A stretch of DNA of 64,000 nt from JASSUD01 sp031963445. Its GTDB lineage: Bacteria; Pseudomonadota; Gammaproteobacteria; Burkholderiales; Burkholderiaceae. The stretch is from assembly GCA_031963445.1 (NCBI GenBank), contig JASSUH010000001.1, positions 2,480,001 to 2,544,000 on the forward strand. Direction: 5' to 3'. The position numbers were made by a program, and so were the translations under genes. Shown piece after piece: positions 26,633-34,386 of this stretch. The notes below the pieces were generated by a model. It was not told the DNA's origin, made no database searches, and saw nothing but the letters and a program-made list of their open reading frames with translations. Every line of letters begins with the position of its first letter. Positions within the stretch are counted from its first letter, which is position 1.

Positions 26633-26735
26633 AGAACCTTTTTAGGCTCTCCCTGGCGCCCTTGCGCCGCCTTACCGTACTACTTGTACTGTCTGCGGCG
26701 GCGCAAGACCACCAGGAAGAGCCTAAAAAGGTTCT
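26633..26735. repeat. Family-A palindrome between sctR and sctS
   Basis: AGAACCTTTTTAGGC and GCCTAAAAAGGTTCT ends with TA on each side. It is preceded by CCTAAACCACCACCTTAT, a flank also seen next to the copy at 1705. It splits two genes that are normally tightly coupled. Confidence 0.9.
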
Positions 26736-26747
26736 AAGCGAGACGTC

Positions 26748-27014
26748 ATGGAACTTGAAAACATTATTGAGATCACCACCCAAGGGTTGCTACTCTGCCT
26801 TTACTTATCGCTACCGACTATTGTGGTGTCTGCAGGGGTCGGATTATTGGTGTCGTTTGTGCAGGCGGTTACCTCTTTGCAAGATCAAAGTATCTCGCAT
26901 GGCGTTAAGCTAGTTGCCGTAATCATCACATTAATTATTACTGCACCGTGGGCAGCCTCAGCGATGCTAGAGTTTGCTAACACGACTATGGCTCTCTCTT
27001 TCTCACCAACATGA
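26748..27014 (+). CDS. sctS: T3SS export gate protein SctS (HrcS)
   Basis: SctS completes the export gate with SctR and SctT. The 88-residue protein has two membrane segments and the FliQ/SctS pattern (TQGLLLCLYLSLPTIVVSAG, VGLLVSFVQAVTSLQDQSIS, then HGVKLVAVIITLIITAPWAA). Size is exactly that expected. It starts 13 bases after the end of a family-A palindrome, which must be read through from sctR unless a local promoter exists. It overlaps hpaA by four bases. Confidence 0.95.
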   Translation: MELENIIEITTQGLLLCLYLSLPTIVVSAGVGLLVSFVQAVTSLQDQSISHGVKLVAVIITLIITAPWAASAMLEFANTTMALSFSPT

Positions 27015-27952
27015 GCGACTCATCGAAAACAGGACGCCCTGGCGCTTCATGGATCCCACATATAAATGGGCCACACGCTGCGCCACTGACTCACCCCGGG
27101 CAAGCCTTAAACCAAACGCAAGCGGCGGTGCTGTATAAGATGTGGAGCTTTGCGCCTACGCAGCCATTTGACACGCAACAGCGCGCCCCTTTAATGCGCG
27201 CCAATCCTGCCAATCGCCGTCCTTTACTTAATTTACGACGCAAGCCAACCTTATTTAGGCGTCGTCCCGGTGATGCGATGGTTAATCTGGATGTTGACGA
27301 GGAACAGGCAAACTACAGTACGCCGCAAACTGAATACAAAACTGAGAAATCTGCATCAGCCAGCAGCTCTTTTCAGTCTAAGCAAGAGCAGCAACATCAA
27401 CAAAACTCAGGAGGGCATTCTGATGAAGAGCGCCGCCCCCTCGAAGTTGGTCCAACTCGTTTGCAACTAGCGCTGACTAAGCCAAAAACAACTTTCGAGA
27501 TGTTTGTGCCCAATGAGGATTTACCTCAATCTCAAAACGTTGCTGATGCGCTTACGCATTTCACCCAAGCTTTACTGAGTCTGCGGGATAAAGCCACGCG
27601 TAACCAACTGGGTTTAAAGCTGCGCCCGATGACACAAGAATTAATCCTTTGTTTATTGTCAAATCTACGCACTTACGGCACTTTGCCGATGACAAAGTTA
27701 GACGCGGTTCGACAATACTTGATTGAAGCAGTACAAAAGCACGAGAAAGATGCGCAAGGCGAAGAAAAAAAAGAAGAAGAGGAAGAGAGAGAAAACAAAA
27801 AACAGCCAGCGAGCAACTTGCCAGAATCTGCCAGACACTTAAATTTACTGGCACCGCTTATTGTTTTAAGCAGTCAACGGCCCTCCACCAGCGAACAACT
27901 CAAACTGGCGTGTGGCCGTGTCAAAGCTCTGATTCGCACCGCGCTCAAATAG
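27011..27952 (+). CDS. hpaA: HpaA-like T3SS substrate/secretion control protein
   Basis: The gene starts with ATGA overlapping the sctS stop, the place of hpaA in Xanthomonas, whose product is a secreted protein that also controls translocon and effector export. The 313-residue product is Pro/Gln/Arg-rich in its first half, with basic clusters (RKPTLFRRRPGDAMVNLD). It has a Lys/Glu-rich stretch near residue 250 and an ordered C-terminus (LIVLSSQRPSTSEQLKLACG then RVKALIRTALK). HpaA homologues are poorly conserved, so the call is chiefly positional. Its 3' end overlaps the dapB 3' end by eight bases. No sctD (hrpD5) follows, unlike Xanthomonas. Confidence 0.62.
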   Translation: MSDSSKTGRPGASWIPHINGPHAAPLTHPGQALNQTQAAVLYKMWSFAPTQPFDTQQRAPLMRANPANRRPLLNLRRKPTLFRRRPGDAMVNLDVDEEQANYSTPQTEYKTEKSASASSSFQSKQEQQHQQNSGGHSDEERRPLEVGPTRLQLALTKPKTTFEMFVPNEDLPQSQNVADALTHFTQALLSLRDKATRNQLGLKLRPMTQELILCLLSNLRTYGTLPMTKLDAVRQYLIEAVQKHEKDAQGEEKKEEEEERENKKQPASNLPESARHLNLLAPLIVLSSQRPSTSEQLKLACGRVKALIRTALK

Positions 27953-28757
27953 AGCGTAAGCCCAACACATCTTGCATATCAAACAACCCACTGGTTTTAT
28001 TGGCCAGAAATTGCGCTGCACGCAACGCGCCTTGCGCGTAGCTGACACGGCTGGCGGATTTATGCGTAATTTCAATACGCTCGCCTTCTGCTGCAAATAA
28101 AACCGTATGGTCGCCAACAATACTGCCTGCTCTGACCGTGGCAAAACCGATCGTGGATGGCTGGCGAGCACCTGTTATGCCTTGTCGCCCATATACCGCT
28201 ACCTCAGTTAAATTAAGTCCACGCCCTTGTGCCACTATCTGGCCCATCTTTAATGCTGTGCCAGATGGTGCATCGACTTTGTGTCGATGATGCGCTTCGA
28301 TAATTTCAACATCGTAATCAAGGGGTAATAAACGCGCTGCGGTTTCTAATAACTTAAACGTAGTGTTCACGCCAATGCTCATATTTGGCGCTACTACCAT
28401 CGCCAAATTTTGGCTCGCTGCGGCTAATTCAGCTTCTTGTTCATCATTAAAACCAGTGGTACCAATGACCAATTTCGTACCATATTCACGCGCCACAGCT
28501 AAATAATCCATCGTCGCTTGGGCACGCGTGAAATCAATTAAACAATCCGCGCCTTTTAATACAGCATGCATATCGTCGCTGACTAACACACCCGTTTGCT
28601 TGCCTAAAAAGCCCCCCACTTCTTGACCTAGGAATGGATTACCAGCACGTGCAAGCGCCCCTGTTAGTTGCATCTGAGGATGATTGAGTACGGCTTCAAT
28701 TAACATCCGGCCCATTCGTCCAGATGGGCCAGCAATCGCGATTTTTAGAAGTTTCAT
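27945..28757 (-). CDS. dapB: 4-hydroxy-tetrahydrodipicolinate reductase
   Basis: DapB makes tetrahydrodipicolinate in the lysine/diaminopimelate pathway. The 270-residue protein has the N-terminal nucleotide-binding motif IAIAGPSGRMGRMLIEAV, the VIGTTGFNDEQ region, and the active-site signature EIIEAHHRHKVDAPSGTALKMG. All key residues appear present. It marks the end of the T3SS cluster and is convergent with hpaA, sharing eight bases. Its own promoter would be upstream toward the ferredoxin gene. Confidence 0.96.
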   Translation of the reverse strand: MKLLKIAIAGPSGRMGRMLIEAVLNHPQMQLTGALARAGNPFLGQEVGGFLGKQTGVLVSDDMHAVLKGADCLIDFTRAQATMDYLAVAREYGTKLVIGTTGFNDEQEAELAAASQNLAMVVAPNMSIGVNTTFKLLETAARLLPLDYDVEIIEAHHRHKVDAPSGTALKMGQIVAQGRGLNLTEVAVYGRQGITGARQPSTIGFATVRAGSIVGDHTVLFAAEGERIEITHKSASRVSYAQGALRAAQFLANKTSGLFDMQDVLGLRSI

Positions 28758-28827
28758 AAAGGCAGGGATACGTAATCAGTGGAACACGACAGCCAAAATT
28801 GCTGTGCTCTGGTGGTTCGAGAAATTT

Positions 28828-29139
28828 TTATTTGAGCAGCAAACGCTCAACCACTTTACCCTTAACCAGATGCGAATCAATAATTTCATCCAGATCTGAT
28901 TCATCCACATAGGTATACCAAACCCCTTCTGGGTACACCACCAGCACGGGCCCTTCTTCGCAGCGGTCAAGACAGCCAGCTTTATTAATACGAACTTTAC
29001 CTGGCCCCAACAAACCCAAATCCTTCATGCGCTTTTTCACATACTCTTGCATGCGCTGCGCCCCGCAATTGGCACAGCTTGGGCGGCTATTATTGTCTCG
29101 CTGATTCACACAGAAAAAAGCATGGCGTTGATAAAACAT
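28828..29139 (-). CDS. Thioredoxin-like [2Fe-2S] ferredoxin
   Basis: Small electron carrier of the thioredoxin-fold [2Fe-2S] family. Start ATG 29139 has GGAG five bases upstream, giving 103 residues beginning MFYQRHAFFC. Candidate cluster cysteines are Cys10, Cys22/Cys25 and Cys56/Cys60 (INKAGCLDRCEEGPVLVVYP). The C-terminal part (WYTYVDESDLDEIIDSHLVK) matches beta-proteobacterial homologues. In Burkholderia a very similar protein is a separate small gene. The longer frame from 29166 adds nine residues with no ribosome site. Confidence 0.92.
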   Translation of the reverse strand: MFYQRHAFFCVNQRDNNSRPSCANCGAQRMQEYVKKRMKDLGLLGPGKVRINKAGCLDRCEEGPVLVVYPEGVWYTYVDESDLDEIIDSHLVKGKVVERLLLK

Positions 29140-29596
29140 AGGCTCTCCATAACCTGAACTCAACAACTTGAAATTGAGTTACTCAATTGTAGCAAGTCGG
29201 CAGCTCGCCCTATAAGCCAAGCTTTCTGCGCAGCTTTAGCCTAAGAACCTGTTTAATATCTTTGGGAGATGAGCGAGAGAGAGGCCAATAGATAAATTGC
29301 AAGCTGGTCTTGAGTTTACGCTCACAGTTTTTTCACAGTCGCCGCAGGCATTTCTCGAGCTAAAAACATAAACATCTGCCTGAGCATAGCCTGTGCTATA
29401 TCAACTTCGAAGTATGCAAATAAGTCTTAAATTATGCAATCAAGGTACAGCGATAATGTTTAGCAAAGAGGGGGAAGGGATTAGGCTCATTCGTAATGCT
29501 GATCTGCTCATTGAGTCAAAGTTCGACTTTATAAGCTTGAGCTTGATGTTTAGCACCAAGCTCAAGCAGGTCAAATCAAAATGGGCTTACTACAGC
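29140..29596. other. Gene-poor spacer between ferredoxin gene and F-box/LRR gene
   Basis: About 450 bp. A partial AAGAACCTGTTTAATATCTT motif at 29243-29262 is a solo end of the palindromic element families. A short plus-strand frame (29393-29683) runs into the LRR gene and shows no family feature or ribosome site, so it is not called. Confidence 0.5.
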
Positions 29597-31426
29597 TTAT
29601 ACAAAGGAGAGGAAGTCCTGCTTACGCCTAATGACCATCGTAGGTTTTATTACTGCATCAAAGATAAAATCTTTTTTAGATAGTGTCAGATGCGATAACC
29701 TATTCAGTTTTTCTAAAGTGTCCGAATTCATATTTTGAAACACACTCCGGGAAAGATTTTTGCAATCTTTCAAAAACAGGGAGTCTAAATTTGATGAATG
29801 CTGTAGCAGAGCACCAAGATCAGCATTATTAATCTTAGTAGAAGACAGATTTACTTCTTCTAACTTTTCTAGCGCACTCGCCTCCATTATTGCGAGCACA
29901 CCTGGGGAAAGGTTTTCGCAGTTACTCACATCTACTGAGATTATATTGGGGGCAAGCTTCATTAGCGCCGCGAGATCAGCGTTGTTAATCTTCGTACCAG
30001 ACAGATTCACTGTTTTTAATTGTTTCAGTGCACCCGGGCCCATCTCCTTAAGCATATCTACAAAGATGCCTGGGGAAAGCCGCGGGCACCCGCTCACATT
30101 TAATACGGTTAAATGGGGAGCAAGTTTTATTAGCGCCATAAGACCAGCATTATTAATGTACGCATAAGACAGATTCACTGTTTTTAATTGTTTTAGTGCA
30201 CCTGGGCCTATCTCCTTAAGCATATCTACAAAAATGTCTGGGGAAAGCTGCTGGCATCCCTCTACATTTAATTCAGTTAAATGGGGAGCAAGCTTTATTA
30301 GCCTCATGAGACCAGCACTATTAATATCCGTATTATGCAGATCCACCGCTTTTAATTGTTCCAGTGCACCTGGACCTATCTCCTCAAGCACGTCTACGAA
30401 GTTGTCTAAAGAATATTGCTTGCTCCCGCTTACATATAATACGGTTAAATGGGGAGCAAGTTTTATTAGCGCCGCGAGACCAGCCTTATTAACCTCCGTA
30501 CGAAACAAATTCACTGTTTTTAATTGTTTCAGTGCGCCTGGGCCCATCTCCTTAAGCATATCTACAAAGATGTCTGGGAAAAGCTGCTCGCACTCGCTTA
30601 CATTTAATACGGTTAAATGGGGAGCAAGCTTTATTAGCGCTGCGAGATCAGCGTTGTTAATCTTCGTACCAGACAGATTCACTGTTTTTAATTGTTTCAG
30701 TGCACCCGGGTCCATCTCCTTAAGCATATCTACAAAGATGCCTGGGGAAAGCTGCTCGCACCTGTACACATCTAATGAGGTTACATTGGGAGCAAGCTTT
30801 ATTAGCGCTGCGAGATCAGCATTATTAATCTGCATATAAGACAGACTCACCGTTTTTAATTGCTTCAATGCGCCGACCCCCATCTCCTTAATCACTTTTA
30901 CAAAGATGCCTGGGGAAAGGCTGCTGTAGATGCCCACATTTAATGTAGTTAAATTGGGTGCGCTTCGCAGTATCGCTATAAGGTTTTCATAGGTCAGATT
31001 TAGAGTAATCAAATTCAAGTGCTGAAGCGAGGGAAGCGAGTCTATTAAAGCATCAACATTAACCTTACAACCTTCGAGCGTTAGGATGTGTGCCCTTACT
31101 CTGTTGAAAAAGCTTAAAGCTTTTGGAAAATCTTCGGCTTTGCTTATTTTGATGTGCCTAATTGTGCTAACCAATTTGTTATATATCTCGTGACAAAGGA
31201 GCCTAACGCTACCAGCGTCTTTTTGGTTTAGGTATTCGTTGGTAATCTGTTGCCATATCTCAGATGGGGTGCGCAATATAGCGGAAAGCTCACTTCTCTC
31301 ATCGCTCTCAATGGCCTGAGGATAACCATAAGAAATTTCCCGGCTTGTTTTGGATGGAGAAGGGGAAATATAAGTTGGGAAAATACTAACTTGGCTTGCA
31401 CGGGCTGTTGGAGGGGAGGAATTCAT
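29597..31426 (-). CDS. F-box and leucine-rich-repeat protein (GALA-type candidate effector)
   Basis: The 609-residue protein starts with a Ser/Pro/Thr-rich segment (MNSSPPTARASQVSIFPTYI), typical of T3SS signals. An F-box-like stretch follows at residues 50-95 (ILRTPSEIWQQITNEYLNQK, then DAGSVRLLCHEIYNKL). About 17 LRRs then run from residue 110 to 590. The repeats alternate between about 25 residues (LKTVNLSGTKINNADLAALI) and about 31 residues (LTVLNVSECEQLFPDIFVDM). This makes a 56-residue (168-bp) double unit. F-box plus LRR is the layout of the Ralstonia GALA effectors, which enter host SCF ubiquitin ligases. There is no signal peptide or membrane segment. Effector status is inference; no hrp box was seen upstream. 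Confidence 0.82.
   Translation of the reverse strand: MNSSPPTARASQVSIFPTYISPSPSKTSREISYGYPQAIESDERSELSAILRTPSEIWQQITNEYLNQKDAGSVRLLCHEIYNKLVSTIRHIKISKAEDFPKALSFFNRVRAHILTLEGCKVNVDALIDSLPSLQHLNLITLNLTYENLIAILRSAPNLTTLNVGIYSSLSPGIFVKVIKEMGVGALKQLKTVSLSYMQINNADLAALIKLAPNVTSLDVYRCEQLSPGIFVDMLKEMDPGALKQLKTVNLSGTKINNADLAALIKLAPHLTVLNVSECEQLFPDIFVDMLKEMGPGALKQLKTVNLFRTEVNKAGLAALIKLAPHLTVLYVSGSKQYSLDNFVDVLEEIGPGALEQLKAVDLHNTDINSAGLMRLIKLAPHLTELNVEGCQQLSPDIFVDMLKEIGPGALKQLKTVNLSYAYINNAGLMALIKLAPHLTVLNVSGCPRLSPGIFVDMLKEMGPGALKQLKTVNLSGTKINNADLAALMKLAPNIISVDVSNCENLSPGVLAIMEASALEKLEEVNLSSTKINNADLGALLQHSSNLDSLFLKDCKNLSRSVFQNMNSDTLEKLNRLSHLTLSKKDFIFDAVIKPTMVIRRKQDFLSFV
29950..30910 (-). repeat. 168-bp tandem repeats inside the LRR gene
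   Basis: The DNA repeats every 168 bp, with recurring blocks such as CACTGTTTTTAATTGTTTCA and ATCTCCTTAAGCATATCTAC. Near identity between some units suggests recent duplication and possible length variation between strains. Confidence 0.8.
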
Positions 31427-31513
31427 AAATGTAAATGTTCCGCGATAGAAAAGAGGAGTTCTTCCAGGTGATGAGTAAGAATTTTTGCATAAGAATAATA
31501 TACGGAAGCAATA

Positions 31514-32282
31514 AGAATCTACTCAAGATATTTTAAATTTGAGAGGATAGGTTGCTTTAGATGATTGAATGGAAAAAATGAGCCAAGGGCATTACCCGAG
31601 CGCAATTTGAAAAGATAAAGCTGTTACTAGAAGACATACTTAAGCGTACTAAATCCCGCACAGTAGACTTATACGAAGTGTTTTGCGCGATGTTGTATTG
31701 ACTGAAAAGTGGCTGCCAGTGGCGTATGTTGTCTAAGAAATATTCTAAATAGCGTACGGTACATTCGTACTTTAGTCGCGAGCCCGCCCAAGATGGAGTA
31801 AGCGTATTGGAGCAGGCGCTTAAAAAATGGGGGTGACGCGGTCCGACTCGGACGGGAGGGGAATTTCTCGCCGAGGCTGCTAATCGTGGACGCACAGAGT
31901 GTGAAGAATACGGATAGTGCGAGAGAGAAAAGGTATGAGGTGAGGAAGAAGGTGTCAGGCATCATATTGCTGAAGGCACTCACCCGTACTCAAGGAAGCT
32001 TGAGTCATGTGCAGGCGGTCGGTCTTGGCTGATGCGGGTTATCGCGGCGTTCCTTTTGCCCAAGCTATTCGTGAGACGTTGGGAGTTAAGGTACAGATTA
32101 TTAAGCGAGATGCTTTGTTTAAATTTGCCGTGATGCCCAAACGTTGGGTGATGAAAATATCTTTTGCCTGGCTTAAATGCCGCAGACTTTGGAAGAATTG
32201 CGAGCTTAAACTCAATACTAGCCTGCAACTTATACATTTTGCCTTTCACGCTCTTTTACTTAAAAGATCGTGAACAGGTTCT
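31514..32282 (+). mobile_element. Decayed IS5-family (IS427/IS402-like) insertion sequence
   Basis: The right end reads AAAGATCGTGAACAGGTTCT (to 32282) and the left end AGAATCTACTCAAGATATTT (from about 31514). These are imperfect inverted repeats of each other. The same termini cap the family-B palindromes throughout the window. Inside is a broken transposase. The element looks truncated internally and is non-autonomous now. Confidence 0.75.
31560..32273 (+). pseudogene. Broken IS5-family transposase
   Basis: Pieces of an IS5-family DDE transposase can be read in shifting frames. The first piece is ITRAQFEKIKLLLEDILKRT with TVDLYEVFCAMLY, then stop codons. Next come CQWRMLSKKYSK and VSVLEQALKKWG. 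After a frameshift there is LLIVDAQSVKNTDSA (the first catalytic Asp region). After a deletion near 31970-32010 comes LADAGYRGVPFAQAIRETLG (second Asp) and a C-terminus with KRWVMKISFAWLKCRRLWKN followed by LNTSLQLIHFAFHALLLKR. Multiple stops and a missing central block show it is inactive. The C-terminal KRWV-ERSFAW motif normally has Glu-Arg-Ser; here it reads MKISFAW, so the catalytic Glu is also lost. Confidence 0.85.
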
Positions 32283-32396
32283 ACCAAGCACAATCAGCTC
32301 GGCAACCATGCGATATCGATAGAACGATATTCATAAAAGATATGGTAATGTTGCTGATCTTTTTATTCGTCATTTATCAATGCAAGGAGAGTCGTA

Positions 32397-33830
32397 ATGG
32401 ACGCCGCCGCTTTTGCTTCGCCCACGTCTAGCAACCACACTATTAATCATATTGTGGCTGATCTTTCGCTTGCCGCATGGGGTCGCAAAGAGATTGCCAT
32501 CGCGCAAACTGAAATGCCTGGCTTAATGGCATTGCGCGAAGAGTATCAACACAGCCAGCCACTCAAAGGGGCGCGCATTGCTGGCTCATTGCATATGACG
32601 ATACAAACCGCCGTGCTCATCGAAACGCTGCAAGCGTTAGGTGCTGAGGTACGTTGGGCGTCATGCAATATTTTTTCAACGCAAGATCACGCAGCAGCAG
32701 CCATCGCTGCGAATGGCACAGCTGTTTTCGCTTTTAAAGGCGAAACGCTTGATGAATATTGGGAATATGCGCATCGTATTTTTGCCTGGCCGAATGGCGA
32801 GCAAGCCAATATGATTCTTGATGATGGCGGCGATGCCACGCTCTTGCTCATCCTAGGTGCGCGTGCGGAACAAGATCTGTCCGTGCTAGCGAACCCCACG
32901 AATGAGGAAGAAGTAGCGTTCTTTGCCGCGATTAAAAAGCATTTAGCCATTGACCCGCATTGGTATTCAACACGTCTTGCACACATCCGCGGCATTACCG
33001 AGGAAACCACGACTGGCGTACATCGTCTGTATCAAATGGAAAAAGACGGTCGGTTGCCCTGCCCTGCCATTAATGTGAATGATTCGGTTACCAAGTCAAA
33101 ATTTGACAACCTCTATGGTTGCCGCGAATCACTAGTAGATGGGATTAAACGCGCAACCGATGTGATGATTGCCGGCAAAATCGCGGTAGTTGCTGGTTAT
33201 GGCGATGTGGGTAAAGGATGCGCGCAATCACTGCGCGGCTTAGGTGCCACAGTATGGATTACCGAAATTGACCCCATCTGTGCATTGCAAGCGGCGATGG
33301 AAGGCTATCGCGTAGTCAACATGGATGACGTTGCCGATAAAGCCGATATTTTTGTGACTGCAACTGGCAATTTGTATGTGATTAATCACGAGCATATGAA
33401 AAAAATGCGCAATCAAGCAATTGTTTGCAATATCGGCCATTTTGATTCAGAAATTGAAGTCGCTTCGCTGCGCCAATACAAATGGGAAAACATTAAGCCA
33501 CAAGTTGACCATATTGAATTTCCTGATGGCAAACGCATTATCTTGCTAGCTGAAGGGCGCCTCGTTAACCTTGGCTGTGCGACTGGCCATCCTTCTTTTG
33601 TGATGTCGAATTCGTTCACCAACCAGACGCTTGCACAAATCGAATTATTTACCCAAAACGGCCAATACGAGCACAAAGTGTATGTACTGCCCAAGCATTT
33701 GGATGAAAAAGTTGCCCGTTTACACCTCAATCGACTAGGCGCTCATCTGACTGAACTCAGTGAAGCACAAGCCACTTACATTGGCGTGCCCCAAGAAGGG
33801 CCTTATAAACCTTCACATTACCGTTATTAA
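32397..33830 (+). CDS. ahcY: S-adenosylhomocysteine hydrolase
   Basis: AhcY cleaves S-adenosylhomocysteine to adenosine and homocysteine, keeping methylation going. The 477-residue protein shows GARIAGSLHMTIQTAVLIET (substrate site), NVNDSVTKSKFDNLYGCRES, the NAD-binding GYGDVGKGCAQSLRGLGA, and the C-terminal LHLNRLGAHLTELSEAQATY then KPSHYRY end. Length fits the bacterial form with its extra insert. GGAGAG lies about six bases before ATG 32397. It is followed by a holin-like gene and metF, a methionine-cycle group conserved in Burkholderia. The stop codon overlaps the first base of a family-B element. Confidence 0.96.
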   Translation: MDAAAFASPTSSNHTINHIVADLSLAAWGRKEIAIAQTEMPGLMALREEYQHSQPLKGARIAGSLHMTIQTAVLIETLQALGAEVRWASCNIFSTQDHAAAAIAANGTAVFAFKGETLDEYWEYAHRIFAWPNGEQANMILDDGGDATLLLILGARAEQDLSVLANPTNEEEVAFFAAIKKHLAIDPHWYSTRLAHIRGITEETTTGVHRLYQMEKDGRLPCPAINVNDSVTKSKFDNLYGCRESLVDGIKRATDVMIAGKIAVVAGYGDVGKGCAQSLRGLGATVWITEIDPICALQAAMEGYRVVNMDDVADKADIFVTATGNLYVINHEHMKKMRNQAIVCNIGHFDSEIEVASLRQYKWENIKPQVDHIEFPDGKRIILLAEGRLVNLGCATGHPSFVMSNSFTNQTLAQIELFTQNGQYEHKVYVLPKHLDEKVARLHLNRLGAHLTELSEAQATYIGVPQEGPYKPSHYRY

Positions 33831-33995
33831 GAGCCTGTTTAGAATCTTCAAAAGTGGGTTGTGTTGGGGTTCCGTATTTAATTAAATGAGTCACCCCAAC
33901 CTATGAAAAATGCCAAAGAATCATAGGTTGGGGTGACGAAGGAACCCCAACATTACGGCCTTAAGGGTGATTTCTGGAGATCATGAACAGCCTCT
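33831..33995. repeat. Family-B palindrome directly after ahcY
   Basis: GAGCCTGTTTAGAATCTTC and GATCATGAACAGCCTCT ends. The inner arms are GTTGGGGTTCCGTATTTAAT (with AATGAGTCACCCCAACC) and ATAGGTTGGGGTGACGAAGG. It forms part of the ahcY stop codon context (TAA then GAGCC). Confidence 0.88.
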
Positions 33996-34084
33996 AAGCA
34001 CTTTCTGCGTTAAGGAAAGGCTATGCAAAGCCGATTAGCCGTTTTTTTACGTCTCTGACAGCTTAAGCAGGCCTTCTTTAGCGT

Positions 34085-34189
34085 GGTAGGTATAGTTATT
34101 GCCCCGTTATAGGTTTGAGTAAAGGTGATAGTTATCTGATTGAACAGTATCATCACTCAACCTCTAACTCACCGAGCTATCCGCCTGCC
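34085..34189. ncRNA. Possible rod-shaped RNA between ahcY and the holin-like gene
   Basis: GGTAGGTATAG at 34085 can pair with CTATCCGCCTGCC ending 34189, and an inner GGTTTGAGT with ACTCAACC, capped by GTGATA...TATCATCAC. The result is a long imperfect hairpin with a central bulge, a shape seen in 6S-like RNAs. No promoter or conserved sequence was confirmed; a decayed palindromic element is an alternative. Confidence 0.25.
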
Positions 34190-34209
34190 AATTTCCAACT
34201 TTGCGCCTT

Positions 34210-34352
34210 AGAACCTGTCTACAAATCGCCTAAAAGGCCGTCAGTCGGGGGAGGCCGGAGCGGAGGAACCGGAGTGTACTAGACGTACATGAGGATTCCG
34301 AGCACCGCCCGACCTCGACTGACGGCCTTTTAGGCGATTTGTAGACAGGTTC
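34210..34352. repeat. Long near-perfect palindrome (family E)
   Basis: AGAACCTGTCTACAAATCGC (continuing CTAAAAGGCCGTCAGTCG) is matched by its exact complement at 34315-34352. The arms are over 35 bp, and the centre has GTAC-TAGAC-GTAC symmetry. The outer AGAACCTGTC resembles the ends of families A and B. Confidence 0.9.
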
Positions 34353-34386
34353 GTAAAGTTAGACATCCTTTTATAGGGGAACAAAA

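Noticed and set aside
29393..29683. Small plus-strand reading frame overlapping the LRR gene end
   Set aside because: No ribosome site, no family feature, antisense to the real gene end.
32274..32396. SAH riboswitch upstream of ahcY
   Set aside because: Beta-proteobacterial ahcY often has one, but the 120 bases here show no GAGGAGCGCTGC-type core or fitting stems.
34085..34189. tRNA gene in the ahcY-holin spacer
   Set aside because: Stretches resemble a D-arm, but no cloverleaf with anticodon and T-arm can be drawn.
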